In this document: positions 16,604 through 26,706 of the stretch, one piece after another
How the letters are laid out: every line of letters begins with the position of its first letter
Numbering within the stretch: position 1 is the stretch's first letter
Assembly (NCBI RefSeq): GCF_000518745.1
Contig: NZ_JAEE01000010.1
Location: 1-38,516 of the forward strand
DNA: 38,516 nt
Reading direction: 5' to 3'
From: Phaseolibacter flectens ATCC 12775
GTDB lineage: Bacteria; Pseudomonadota; Gammaproteobacteria; Enterobacterales; Enterobacteriaceae
Program-made: the position numbers and the translations under genes
The notes under the pieces: generated by a model
Seen by the model: only the letters and a program-made list of their open reading frames with translations
What the model was told of the DNA's origin: nothing
Database searches by the model: none

Positions 16604-19600
16604 TTAATCTGCTTCGTTATGATTAAAATCCTTAAATACACCCAACAAAGGATGATAATGCCATGATTTCTGTACCTGTTCGGCGGATAAGCGCGCTAAT
16701 ATTATTTCACCAAATTGCTGACTGACCTGTTGAAGACTCAAATTAAAACGCTGCGCCAGTGCTTGATAAACCGGTAGATAATCAGTACATGGCCAGCCGC
16801 TGACCCCCTCCGCTAAAGCGATCGGATAAGGTTCAAATCCAGCGGCAGCCTGCAAAACAGATTGCGGATCGCTGCCGTCTCGAAACTGCGGCTTCTCATG
16901 CTCATCCTCGATCCACAAGATAACGCGCTGTTCCTCTTGTGTGCGAGCACGGAAGGGGTATTTTTTCTGTAAAAGGGCATTCCAGCTGAACCCATTGTTG
17001 GGTAAATGTTGTTGTCCCACTAAATAGTTAAGGCTACCCGATGATGTTGAGGATGTTCCCTGCCAGAGTTCACTGAGGGTTCGATAATGCTCGAGGGCGG
17101 CAAGACTCCCAAAACCTTGGGAGTCCAGCTTGAGCTGGACAACGTGGATACGCGGTTGGGCATCAATCGCGTATGTCGGTTGATCCTTAAATACGTCCTG
17201 CATTAACTGGCTTACACAGTGGCTGGTTAACGGAAAGTCCTGATTTTCAAAGCCTGGTCGGCAATACGCGATGGCTTTTTTTTGTAATGCTCTGATATTT
17301 TTATCAAGGATCACCATATTGGGCTGATCTAGCTCAATGGGCCGCTGACGATGGCGACGCACCCTGCCTGCCAGTTGGATCAACGAACGCATCGAGCTGG
17401 GTTCAGCAATAGCCCAATCGAGATCCCAGTCTCTGCCCACTTCAGCGACGGCCGTCGCAAGGATCACAAACAGATGATCTTGTGCCGGATAGTCCTGCAT
17501 TTTTTGTTTAATAAGGGGCAACTGCCAAATTTGTTGCTCATCTTTGCGTGTTAAGACCTGATCCAATTGCTGTTCAATCGCCGATCGAAGGGCCAATGGG
17601 TGCTGGCTGTGGTAAACGCAGTAATGAATACAAAGGCCTGGCGGACTCTTTTGCTGAAGAAGGGCTTGAGCAACCGCCACCATCGGCGTGATGTTGGCAA
17701 AGCGGATCAAGCCAACCGATAAACGCTGCGATCCCTGACATTGGTGGTGCTGCTGATGTAAACCCAACATGGCTGGCCGTAGCGTGAGAGCCAACTGTTC
17801 GGGGATCCCTGAGGACGGGTTGATGTCGGGCAGTGTCAGTACGCGAGCTCGGCGCAGTACCGGTTGCTGGTTGAGAAAAGCTAAGCGTTTTAAAATAAAT
17901 TGTTGATGGGCTGACTTAAATGCCTTTGGCAGACTCACCGTCTGCGCCTCACAGCCGTTTTCATCAAACCACGCACAACAGACTTGGTTATAACCCGGCG
18001 TCCCACACACCTGATGCCAAGCCTGCCGTCCTTTTCGATAAGCAACAAATAAACACGCCACCAGCTCGGGTAGCAGGGTTGCAGAAGAGAGTAATACCCG
18101 ACACCCCAACATGCCGGCCATATTCACCAAACGGCATAAAGCATGTTGATCGGCAATATCAAAATCATCCGGTTCATCAAGGATCAGATCACTGGTTAAT
18201 AAGCGTAAGATTGGCGCGATATGTTTGCCCCCGCGGATCCGCTCTGTACTGCCGATTAAATGGTCAATGGTACTGACCAAAATCGGCGCACTCAATAAAC
18301 GTCTAGCCTCTGGCTGCTGCTGGAGGTATTGGCCTAATCGCCCCTGTTCCAGTTCGCCATCATAATAGACATAGCTATTGTCATCTAACAGATCCTCGGC
18401 AGAAGCACTGCCTGTTTCCGCCATTTTTTCGTCGTGAATGCTGGCTTTACCATGATGCAGTGTTTTCACCGCCTGTGATCCAATCAATACCGCTAAGCTA
18501 TCACTGTCCAATTGCAATCTGCTGGCCAGCGCATCCCCCGTTTGTAGGGTTAAGGTTCTTAGCCCCAAGGCGATAGAAAAGCGAGCGCCCTGCTGTTCAT
18601 TGGCCAGACCATACATAATCCTCGCGTTAGCAAAGGTTTTACCACATCCGGTCGATGCCATATTGATGCCAAAAAAACCTTGCTGCTGGCTTTGTTGCTG
18701 TAATGCTCGCGCCAATTCCCAGGCTTTATCCTGCCAACGAAAATCGGCATGGGCTGAACGGCGCTTGAATCCTTTATGCCGCGTGATGGCCGGTAAGCTT
18801 TGCCGTAGATGAGGCAATTGTCGAGTTAACAAATAGGCGTAGTGAGCCACGCCAATATTATGTTCATCCAGACGTTGTTTGTATTTTTTGCGATTGAATT
18901 CGGTGTTTGCCCACACGGGATAATCCGCATCTTGCCAATGCGGATTGGCAGCGCCAGCAGAATAGCTGTGGTCAGCCAAGACCAACGTCATTCTTGCCAA
19001 CACGAGGTTTAGGTTCTGTACCGGTTCCCCATCGGCAACCTCGGTGTTTAAGGCTGAGAGTTTGATATATTGGAGAAAATGATCCCTATCACGGACAATC
19101 TTGCCTGCCAAGCTTTGTGCTTTGCGACGCCAGTGCTGACTACGTAGGGGGGTACCTGCCGGAAACAGCCAGTTATCTTCTCTTTGCTGTTGACTCCAAT
19201 CACGGTGTTGGTCGTTAATGGCATTCCAACTGCTATTTAACTGTTGTGTCAACCAGTGGCTCGCTTTCCCACTCGGCCATCGGTGTTTGTCTTCTGGCAG
19301 CAGAGGTAACGGTAAGCGGTGATGAGATAAGATTAACCAACCAATAAACTGTGCCGCTTCCGGCAACGATTCAAATGGGCTATTACTGCGATTGGGAGAG
19401 TCCCGATACAGTCGCTGGAGTATCGCTGGCTCATCTTCAGCTTGGATATGGCATAATGCTTGGATCCACTCGGGATCAGAGTGTTGATTAACAAAGGCAC
19501 AAAATAAACGCAGGGATACCCATTCATGTCGGTAAGGTTGGCCCGCTTTGCTTTTTATCGTAGGATCAAGCGAATGTTGGAATAATGCATTGGCTTTACC

Positions 19601-19975
19601 AAAATCATGAAATAAACCGGCAATGCCGACCGCTAAGGAAATGGCATTCAGGCTATGCCAGTTGTTTTCATCGTTTAATTTGAGAATATCTCGCCGTGTC
19701 GTATGAGTGGGCACATTGCCTTCACTGTTAAATCGGCGTTGGTTACCCACGATCCATAATAATTCACTGCCCCCACCTTTTTTGATCCAATGGCAAGCGA
19801 CCGCCGTGTTCCTGCGAGCACGTTGCCGTAATAAACGATGTAAGGCCTTTAAACCTTCTTGGGTAATGTGAGTTTGCCAGCAACGACTGCCTTTACGTTC
19901 AGCAAACTGATCCAAGAGACTGCAAGTGAGACTGGCCGCCTGTTTCGTACACTCAGAGACCAGTAAGATGTTCAT
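16604..19975 (-). CDS. cas3: Type I-F Cas2-Cas3 fusion nuclease-helicase
   Basis: 1123 residues. The first ~95 residues form the Cas2-like domain characteristic of I-F (MNILLVSECTKQAASLTCSLLDQFAERKG). The HD nuclease is marked by His123-Asp124 in GLFHDFGKANALFQHS. The superfamily 2 helicase has Walker A STGCGKT (441-447), motif II DEPD (600-603), motif III SSAT (630-633) and motif VI QLAGRVRRH. A C-terminal domain follows. It degrades target DNA after Cascade binding and, through the Cas2 part, joins Cas1 in spacer uptake. The start overlaps the cas1 stop as ATGA. No inactivating change was seen in the motifs. Confidence 0.97.
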   Translation of the reverse strand: MNILLVSECTKQAASLTCSLLDQFAERKGSRCWQTHITQEGLKALHRLLRQRARRNTAVACHWIKKGGGSELLWIVGNQRRFNSEGNVPTHTTRRDILKLNDENNWHSLNAISLAVGIAGLFHDFGKANALFQHSLDPTIKSKAGQPYRHEWVSLRLFCAFVNQHSDPEWIQALCHIQAEDEPAILQRLYRDSPNRSNSPFESLPEAAQFIGWLILSHHRLPLPLLPEDKHRWPSGKASHWLTQQLNSSWNAINDQHRDWSQQQREDNWLFPAGTPLRSQHWRRKAQSLAGKIVRDRDHFLQYIKLSALNTEVADGEPVQNLNLVLARMTLVLADHSYSAGAANPHWQDADYPVWANTEFNRKKYKQRLDEHNIGVAHYAYLLTRQLPHLRQSLPAITRHKGFKRRSAHADFRWQDKAWELARALQQQSQQQGFFGINMASTGCGKTFANARIMYGLANEQQGARFSIALGLRTLTLQTGDALASRLQLDSDSLAVLIGSQAVKTLHHGKASIHDEKMAETGSASAEDLLDDNSYVYYDGELEQGRLGQYLQQQPEARRLLSAPILVSTIDHLIGSTERIRGGKHIAPILRLLTSDLILDEPDDFDIADQHALCRLVNMAGMLGCRVLLSSATLLPELVACLFVAYRKGRQAWHQVCGTPGYNQVCCAWFDENGCEAQTVSLPKAFKSAHQQFILKRLAFLNQQPVLRRARVLTLPDINPSSGIPEQLALTLRPAMLGLHQQHHQCQGSQRLSVGLIRFANITPMVAVAQALLQQKSPPGLCIHYCVYHSQHPLALRSAIEQQLDQVLTRKDEQQIWQLPLIKQKMQDYPAQDHLFVILATAVAEVGRDWDLDWAIAEPSSMRSLIQLAGRVRRHRQRPIELDQPNMVILDKNIRALQKKAIAYCRPGFENQDFPLTSHCVSQLMQDVFKDQPTYAIDAQPRIHVVQLKLDSQGFGSLAALEHYRTLSELWQGTSSTSSGSLNYLVGQQHLPNNGFSWNALLQKKYPFRARTQEEQRVILWIEDEHEKPQFRDGSDPQSVLQAAAGFEPYPIALAEGVSGWPCTDYLPVYQALAQRFNLSLQQVSQQFGEIILARLSAEQVQKSWHYHPLLGVFKDFNHNEAD

Positions 19976-20946
19976 TGTTCGGTACCCAATTGTTCTGCTA
20001 CCTGCTGTAACGTATCAATCATCAGATCAAGTGCGCCATATGTCTGGAAATGAGTTAAACATTGCTGCCTGAATTCTTGTTCGTCGTCGCCTGCCATGGC
20101 TGAAATAAAGGCCTGAGGTAAGATCAGTGCATCTTTTACTAAATCAGCAATATCAAAAACGAGTCCGCCTCGTCGCGTCTTGCCATGCATCACCGCCAAG
20201 CCATGAGGTAAGCCAAGTACCCAGGCCGCCGTGGCTGCAAGCCCATAGGCTAAGTAGTTGCCCTGATCTAAATATTGGTTTACCGTATCGCTGCCTTGCC
20301 CGCGCTTACAACGAGTAAAACCATGATAATCGACAGCTTGGGCTGCCATTTTATAAAGTGCTTTAGTCATACTGGCTTCATGCAGCATTAACTGAGTGTG
20401 AGTTTCACTATCACGGATTTGCTGATTTTTTTCTGCCATTAATTGCGACAGTGTCGCGGTATTGGCTAAGAAAGACTGCTGTTTCATCTGCCGACTAGTC
20501 CAGCTTTTTGTGACTAACGCTAATCTGACTTGTTGAAATAATTTGGCTGCTTGCAGCCTTTTGGGCGCCTCAAACCAAAAGCTCACCCATTGCTGTAAAT
20601 ATTGTACGGGCCGATATTCACTTTGCGGTGTCAACCATGAAACGGCAATGTCGACTTCATTACCACTGTAAAGGGGTGTCCCGCCCCCACCACAAAATCC
20701 CACCAGCACCCCCGCCCTGGCAAATTCGCGCATGGCCGCCTGCGTGATTGAAGTACCGGTTCCCAACAGGATGGCTGTGGTATTGGCAAGAGGGATATTC
20801 CAGTATAGGGATTGCATTCCTTGCTCAGTGACATATTCCACCCGACCGCCATTGACCAAGACTCGGCAATAGTGTAGGTAATACAAATTAGCCCGTTTAG
20901 AATGCAAAATCGTTTTTAAATCTGCGGGGCGAATAGCCATTTTCAT
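19972..20946 (-). CDS. cas1: Type I-F CRISPR integrase Cas1
   Basis: 324 residues, a typical I-F length. Metal-binding residues align with those of Pseudomonas Cas1: Glu190 (LHEASMTKALYK), His254 (LAVMHGKTRRG), Asp265 and Asp268 (FDIADLVKDA). The N-terminal motifs LYYLHYCRVLVNGGRVEYV and GTGTSITQAAMREFARAGV are family-typical. Cas1 integrates new spacers at the leader end of the array together with Cas2-3. It is the first gene of the operon; AAGGGA lies 8 nt upstream of the ATG at 20946, preferred over the ATG two codons later. Confidence 0.97.
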   Translation of the reverse strand: MKMAIRPADLKTILHSKRANLYYLHYCRVLVNGGRVEYVTEQGMQSLYWNIPLANTTAILLGTGTSITQAAMREFARAGVLVGFCGGGGTPLYSGNEVDIAVSWLTPQSEYRPVQYLQQWVSFWFEAPKRLQAAKLFQQVRLALVTKSWTSRQMKQQSFLANTATLSQLMAEKNQQIRDSETHTQLMLHEASMTKALYKMAAQAVDYHGFTRCKRGQGSDTVNQYLDQGNYLAYGLAATAAWVLGLPHGLAVMHGKTRRGGLVFDIADLVKDALILPQAFISAMAGDDEQEFRQQCLTHFQTYGALDLMIDTLQQVAEQLGTEQ

Positions 20947-21150
20947 CGCAGTGATCCCTTGCTAAGTCGAGTTCAGTTCCATGAAACCACTTGCATATGC
21001 GACTCATCATCATGCCGCTTATTTGCAAAGAGTAATTATAACATCTTAACTAATTATAAAGTTTTATCTACTACTAGGTTGTGATCACTTTAATAAAAAA
21101 AACAACAGGCTGTTTTTAAAGGTTAATTTATAGAGCGCTTGGCGTGGGTG
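20947..21150 (-). promoter_or_regulatory. Upstream region of the cas operon
   Basis: AT-rich region in front of cas1. Two perfect -10-like TATAAT hexamers occur on the minus strand (21040-21035 and 21057-21052), about 90-110 nt before the start codon. Neither has a good -35 partner, so the promoter is only approximately placed and may need an activator. Confidence 0.35.
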
Positions 21151-21723
21151 TGGTTATGATAAATGTAATTTCGCCAAAAACATTAAATAGATTAATATTA
21201 AAAAGCCACTATAGGACGCTGACCCGCTGTTTTCTTTTTCTCTACAATCAATGCCCCCTTTCATGTCGCTTCTATCCAATGCCATAAGGCCGTGGGCATG
21301 ATTGACAGCACATTTTATGGGTTCATTGCAATTCTCTTGACCTTGATCCAGACGACACAAAAGAGCATGAAAGACTGGCCTCAGTGCGGGTTGTGTCTGT
21401 TTTGGTACAATCTGCCACGCAGTGATTTGTGCTCGTCTCAAGGCTATGCTTGCACAGCTAAGCCACCCGTCGGTTTACCGAACGAGATGCCGTTAACGCA
21501 GGCACTCATAGACAGGTTCTGGGATCTTATCAGCAATGGCAGCCCATAAACTTCATAAGGTAGCGAATATGGCTGTTCAGACTGATAACCTGCTATATCG
21601 ACTTCGTTGACTTTTCCCTGACCTCACACGGTGCCTTTTGGCAAGTTAACAACGTTATGCGCATATTGAAAAAGCGTATTCGCTTTTTTGCCCTCCTATT
21701 TTACTAACTGATGAGAATAATTC
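21151..21723. other. Intergenic region before the tail-fibre cassette
   Basis: About 570 bp. Overlapping open frames on both strands (21154-21441 minus, 21292-21549 plus) have no recognisable family and no strong ribosome sites. A terminator-like hairpin lies near its right end at 21669-21689. Confidence 0.4.
21669..21689 (+). terminator. Terminator-like hairpin just before the first fibre gene
   Basis: AAAAAGCG (21669-21676), loop TATT, CGCTTTTTT (21681-21689). It lies 35 bp before the fibre start, as if ending an upstream plus-strand transcript. The A-run makes it possibly bidirectional. Confidence 0.6.
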
Positions 21724-22971
<1,248 letters not shown>

Positions 22972-23615
22972 TGCCTTTCTCCTGACGCTATTTACACGGC
23001 AATGAGATAATCTACTCACACCCTCTGGGGTATTTTTTCGTCTAACGTCTCATTGTCCGATCACTTCCCCTCCTAAAACAAGCCCGCTCAGTGACCTGTT
23101 TGCTGCTTTTTATTGACGTGTGTTGGACAAGTACTGCGCGTTGCAACATCCTAACCGAGCGCAGAGGCATACACGTCGCTGCAGGTCATTCATTTCAGCC
23201 AACGTGACCAGCATAATAGTTTTACGTCGTTTTTTTGTATCAGCGCTACAACAATCCTGCAAACAGTGGCGATGAAATTAATGCTGTTAAACTCACTTTT
23301 GTTCAGCGATGGCTTGAAGACCCTGCCCGACTGTTCATCATGAAGTCATCGGGACTGCCGCGGCAAATTAACTCAAAGCTTAGTCCTTCCCATCAGGGAT
23401 GAGAGGAAAAGAGGAGCAGGCGTAACATGTCAAAACGGAAGCAATTTTTTGCCAAGACGTCAGCCAAACACTGAACAGCCTTTCACCGTTCAACGGCCAA
23501 GATAGAGCATTGGCGCCATGCTCTATACAAGAACTGGTTGAAAACGATGTGAAATTTTCAAGATAATCAATAAGTAATATGATTATCAGGATTTTGTTCT
23601 GATGAGAAACACACG
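22972..23615. other. Intergenic region between the two fibre genes
   Basis: About 640 bp without a supported gene. A weak terminator-like element (CCC-loop-GGG followed by ATTTTTT) lies at 23020-23037. A perfect inverted repeat ATAGAGCAT/ATGCTCTAT with a 7-nt loop lies at 23502-23526. Its length and lack of genes are unusual inside a phage fibre operon and suggest decay or insertion of a cassette. Confidence 0.45.
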
Positions 23616-24623
23616 ATGACCAACCCTTTTTTTACCGTGCTTACGCGAGCCGGAGAAGCAAAACTGGCAAAAGCTATGGCCACCAGCAGCAAAGTGATTT
23701 TTACTCATATGGCGGTCGGTGACAGTAATGGTACCTTGAGTCCTCCCGATCCCACACAAACCCAGTTGATTAATCAGCACTATTTCGCCCCAATTACTCA
23801 GTTAAGTGTTGATCCAAAGAATAGCAACCAACTGATTGCGGAGCTGATTATCCCTGCTGAAGAAGGCGGTTACTGGATCAGAGAGATTGGCTTGTTTGAT
23901 GAAGACAATTTACTGATTGCTATCGCCAACTGCCCTGAAAGCTATAAACCTAAACTGCAAGAAGGCAGTGGTCGTACCCAAGGCATACGGATGGTGCTGG
24001 CCGTGGCTTCCACCCATGCCGTCACGCTGAAGATCGACGACACGCAGGTGCTCGCCTCAAGGCAGTATGTTGATGATAATGCACACGAAATAAAAAACCA
24101 TGTTGACCGTTTTATTTCCCATCATGAAGGTGCTACCAACCCTCATCCTCAATATCTGATGCTCAATGATATTGATCACTATATGCCAGTTGGGATCCCT
24201 TTTCCATGGCCTCTAGCGACACCACCACAAGGATTTTTTAAATGTAATGGTGCCTTTTTTGATAAAACACAATACCCTAAACTCGCCTTATCCTATCCAT
24301 CAGGAACCTTGCCTGATTTCCGTGGTGAATTTATTCGCGGTTGGGATGATGGGCGAGGTATCGATCCAGACCGTCAGATCACCAGTAGACAAGATTATGC
24401 TATTCAGAACATAAAAGGCTATGTCGTCAATGTTCTCACACAAAATAGTGAGGTTTTTGATGGCGCACTCAATTTCGCTGGCAATGGATATGTCAGTTTA
24501 AACATTGGAAATACAAACGTTCAGTTTCGCAACATCACGTTTGATGCAGCTAGAGTCGTGCAAACGGCAAGTGAAACGCGTCCTCGTAATCTCGCATTTA
24601 ATTTTATTGTGAGAGCAGCATAG
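23616..24623 (+). CDS. Phage tail fibre protein with tail-collar domain
   Basis: 335 residues. The N-terminal ~155 residues are roughly three-quarters identical by eye to those of the fibre at 21724. A linker with NPHPQYL leads to a collar domain (VGIPFPWPLATPPQGFFKCNGAFFDKTQYPKL, LPDFRGEFIRGWDDGRGID). The C-terminus (ETRPRNLAFNFIVRAA) is the usual end of P2/Mu-type fibres recognised by Tfa chaperones. The cognate tfa gene follows 161 bp downstream. It would bind host surface glycans at the distal tip. Confidence 0.9.
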   Translation: MTNPFFTVLTRAGEAKLAKAMATSSKVIFTHMAVGDSNGTLSPPDPTQTQLINQHYFAPITQLSVDPKNSNQLIAELIIPAEEGGYWIREIGLFDEDNLLIAIANCPESYKPKLQEGSGRTQGIRMVLAVASTHAVTLKIDDTQVLASRQYVDDNAHEIKNHVDRFISHHEGATNPHPQYLMLNDIDHYMPVGIPFPWPLATPPQGFFKCNGAFFDKTQYPKLALSYPSGTLPDFRGEFIRGWDDGRGIDPDRQITSRQDYAIQNIKGYVVNVLTQNSEVFDGALNFAGNGYVSLNIGNTNVQFRNITFDAARVVQTASETRPRNLAFNFIVRAA

Positions 24624-24784
24624 TATAAAGAAACGAGTCTTTCACATTGATACCAATATCAAAATCGCCAAGAAAACTCACATTATAAAAATTGCTGAGT
24701 TATGTGTGCCCATAGCAATCACACAACGTCAAGGAACAACGGACCTCGTCCTATCACATTTAACACTACAGTAAGGACTGGATT

Positions 24785-25381
24785 ATGAGTAAAGCGATAC
24801 TGGATCATAACGGGATAGCCAGCCAAGAAGGTGAAATCACCGTCTATAACTACGATAAACTCAACAATGAATATCTCTCACGTGCTGATGAGTGGCTGGC
24901 GTTGGGCATCGGGATCCCAGCAGATGCTTGCACGGATGCGCCCCCTGCTGAGAAGGCAGGGTTTGCACGATGCCGCAATGCGGATCACCGTGGTTGGCAC
25001 TATGTCGCCGATCATCGCGGTGAAACCGTGTATCAGATAGCAACCGGTAAGCCAATCATCTTACAGCAGTTGGGCGATTATCCTTCGGATGTCACGCCAC
25101 TGGCGCCGCAAACGCCTTATGATCATTGGAATGGTCACGCGTGGATCACGGATAAAACCGAACAGCAAAACGCCCTAATCGCAGAAGCGGAGCAGAAAAA
25201 ACGTGTCCTGCTGGCTGACGCTCACCATAAAGTGAGCCTATGGCAGACAGAGTTACAACTCGATATGATTAGTGATCAAGATAAAAAGAGCTTGGTGATC
25301 GGGATAACCTATATCCAACAGCTGCGCGATCTTGATTGCTCAACCGCACCAGACATTGATTGGCCAGCGATCCCTGCTTAA
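24785..25381 (+). CDS. tfa: Tail fibre assembly chaperone (Tfa family)
   Basis: 198 residues. Diagnostic features are the middle segment LGDYPSDVTPLAPQTPYDHWNGHAWITD, the charged helix that follows it, and the C-terminal DLDCSTAPDIDWPAIPA. Tfa proteins help fold and trimerise the distal part of the fibre and may stay at its tip. The ATG at 24785 has AAGGA upstream. It follows the collar-domain fibre, its expected partner. Confidence 0.92.
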   Translation: MSKAILDHNGIASQEGEITVYNYDKLNNEYLSRADEWLALGIGIPADACTDAPPAEKAGFARCRNADHRGWHYVADHRGETVYQIATGKPIILQQLGDYPSDVTPLAPQTPYDHWNGHAWITDKTEQQNALIAEAEQKKRVLLADAHHKVSLWQTELQLDMISDQDKKSLVIGITYIQQLRDLDCSTAPDIDWPAIPA

Positions 25382-25931
25382 TCTTGCCCTGCCCCTGTCA
25401 AGGTGGCTTCTCACCGGCATATTGCCAGCAATGTCCCGTCACTGGCCATGTCGGCATTGACGCTGCGGGGCGGGTCAGGTGCAGCCGACAGGGGGTTTGG
25501 ATACGATACGACACGGCACATCACAGGCGAAATCACGCCAGCTGAGACGGAGCGTATCACACGGCGATCAGTGCAAGGTTGGCGCCTCAATCTATTTGTC
25601 TACAGCGCTGTTCGAGGACGAGATCCGTTGCAACAAAATGTTGACCATGGGTTTATCATCTTGATCAACCTAGGATGCAGTGAGGATCGTAAAGCCACTC
25701 AGTCGAGTGGCTTCAGGTCATCTGCACACAGGCACAAGATAGGCGATGATTGGCGAGCAAAGTCCACATACATGCCATGAGACTGGCTTTCACCAAGGCA
25801 AGCTTTTTACAACGAGGAGTGATAGCCTCTCCTCTCCAACACCACGAGGCTCGGTGAAGGGGGTGAACCTCTCGTAAAACCCAATAAAATCAATCCAAGC
25901 CATTCTATCGCCATTCAAAAAATAACAAAAC
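25382..25931. other. Intergenic region between tfa and tRNA-Ile2
   Basis: About 550 bp with no recognisable gene; the open frame at 25403-25780 has no family features. It includes a hairpin at 25692-25713 whose arms match the tRNA terminator at 25932-25957. Confidence 0.4.
25692..25713. repeat. Second copy of the tRNA terminator stem
   Basis: AAGCCACTC-AGTC-GAGTGGCTT carries the same 9-bp arms as the hairpin at 25936-25957 with a one-base loop difference. It lacks the long T-run, so it is probably a poor terminator. Confidence 0.7.
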
Positions 25932-25957
25932 AAAAAAGCCACTCCGTCGAGTGGCTT
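25932..25957 (-). terminator. Terminator of the tRNA-Ile2 gene
   Basis: On the minus strand AAGCCACTC-GACG-GAGTGGCTT runs straight into a T-run (six T counting the stem end), 27 bp after the tRNA 3' end. Confidence 0.8.
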
Positions 25958-25983
25958 AATGTCCTGATTTAACAGGGGAAATT

Positions 25984-26059
25984 TGGTGGCCCCTCCCAGA
26001 CTTGAACTGGGGACCAAACGATTATGAGTCGTCTGCTCTAACCACTGAGCTAAGGGGCC
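25984..26059 (-). tRNA. ileX: tRNA-Ile2 (anticodon CAU)
   Basis: A 76-nt cloverleaf including an encoded CCA (25984-25986). The acceptor stem is GGCCCCT/AGGGGCC and the D-arm GCTCAGTGGTTAGAGC. The anticodon loop CTCATAA has CAU at 26026-26024, and the T-arm is GTTCAAGTC. The body closely matches E. coli ileX rather than the Met tRNAs, so C34 is expected to become lysidine through TilS and read AUA. It lies at the boundary of the fibre cassette; tRNA 3' ends are common integration sites. Confidence 0.93.
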
Positions 26060-26073
26060 TTAATGAGGATGCG

Positions 26074-26079
26074 ATTATA
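26074..26079 (-). promoter_or_regulatory. -10 element of the tRNA-Ile2 promoter
   Basis: TATAAT on the minus strand, 14 bp before the mature 5' end of the tRNA. The -35 region is not clear. Confidence 0.5.
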
Positions 26080-26416
26080 AGGGATATTTTCACCATGATC
26101 CAGCCAATCATGATCTGACTGCTGTTTTTTAAAGCAAATCACCATGATACGTTATGGTAATTGAGGATTGATTGACTTTTCAGCGCGAATTGGTGAATTC
26201 TAATCGTTATGATTGGATCTCACCTTGCGGCATCGCTAGGCAATTAAAAAATAAAACAGGGTATAGCAACAGGCTGGTGACTCAATCAGATTGATTTATC
26301 AGCAACGTGTGATGCACCCTTGAGGGAAAAAATTGACATTCCTAAGGGATCATGGCCTTTTAAGGATAATGTCCGCTTTTCATAACTTATTTATATGAGT
26401 TATAACAGTTGTTTGC

Positions 26417-26445
26417 TTTACATGTGTTTACGCTATTTTTATAGT
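26417..26445 (+). promoter_or_regulatory. Putative sigma70 promoter of gsiABCD
   Basis: TTTACA (26417-26422), a 17-bp spacer, and TATAGT (26440-26445). The transcript would carry a leader of about 255 nt before the gsiA ATG at 26707. The rest of 26060-26706 shows no gene. Confidence 0.45.
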
Positions 26446-26706
26446 CAGTGCTTAAGACGTGAGGGTTAAAATGGGCAACAGCACCATGGTATGCCTGTCA
26501 ACACGGTAAGCGTTAAGATGATCCCATCGACTCACGCAAAAAGAGCGAATGAGCGCGGATCCTCGTTTCTCTACCCAATGAGGTTGTCAGCGGTGAGGTT
26601 GAGGTCTGTATGAGTGAAATGTATTTCTACCGTTGCTCGCTGAGAGTGAATGGTGAGATTTGATTTATGTGATTTACAGTCAAGCATAAAGGTAAAGGAG
26701 CGAGCA

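Noticed and set aside
21154-21549. Overlapping open frames on both strands before the fibre cassette
   Set aside because: No recognisable domains, no good ribosome sites, and neither is clearly better than the other.
23235-23402. 55-codon plus-strand frame with a TTG start between the fibre genes
   Set aside because: Composition looks protein-like, but there is no ATG, no ribosome site and no family match that I recognise.
23427-23474. 15-codon frame MSKRKQFFAKTSAKH after GAGGAG, reminiscent of an IS3-type OrfA start
   Set aside because: Too short to support a transposase remnant, and no inverted repeats or further transposase sequence follow.
25403-25780. 125-residue plus-strand open frame after tfa
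   Set aside because: No domain or ribosome site recognised; likely chance opening in a decayed phage flank.
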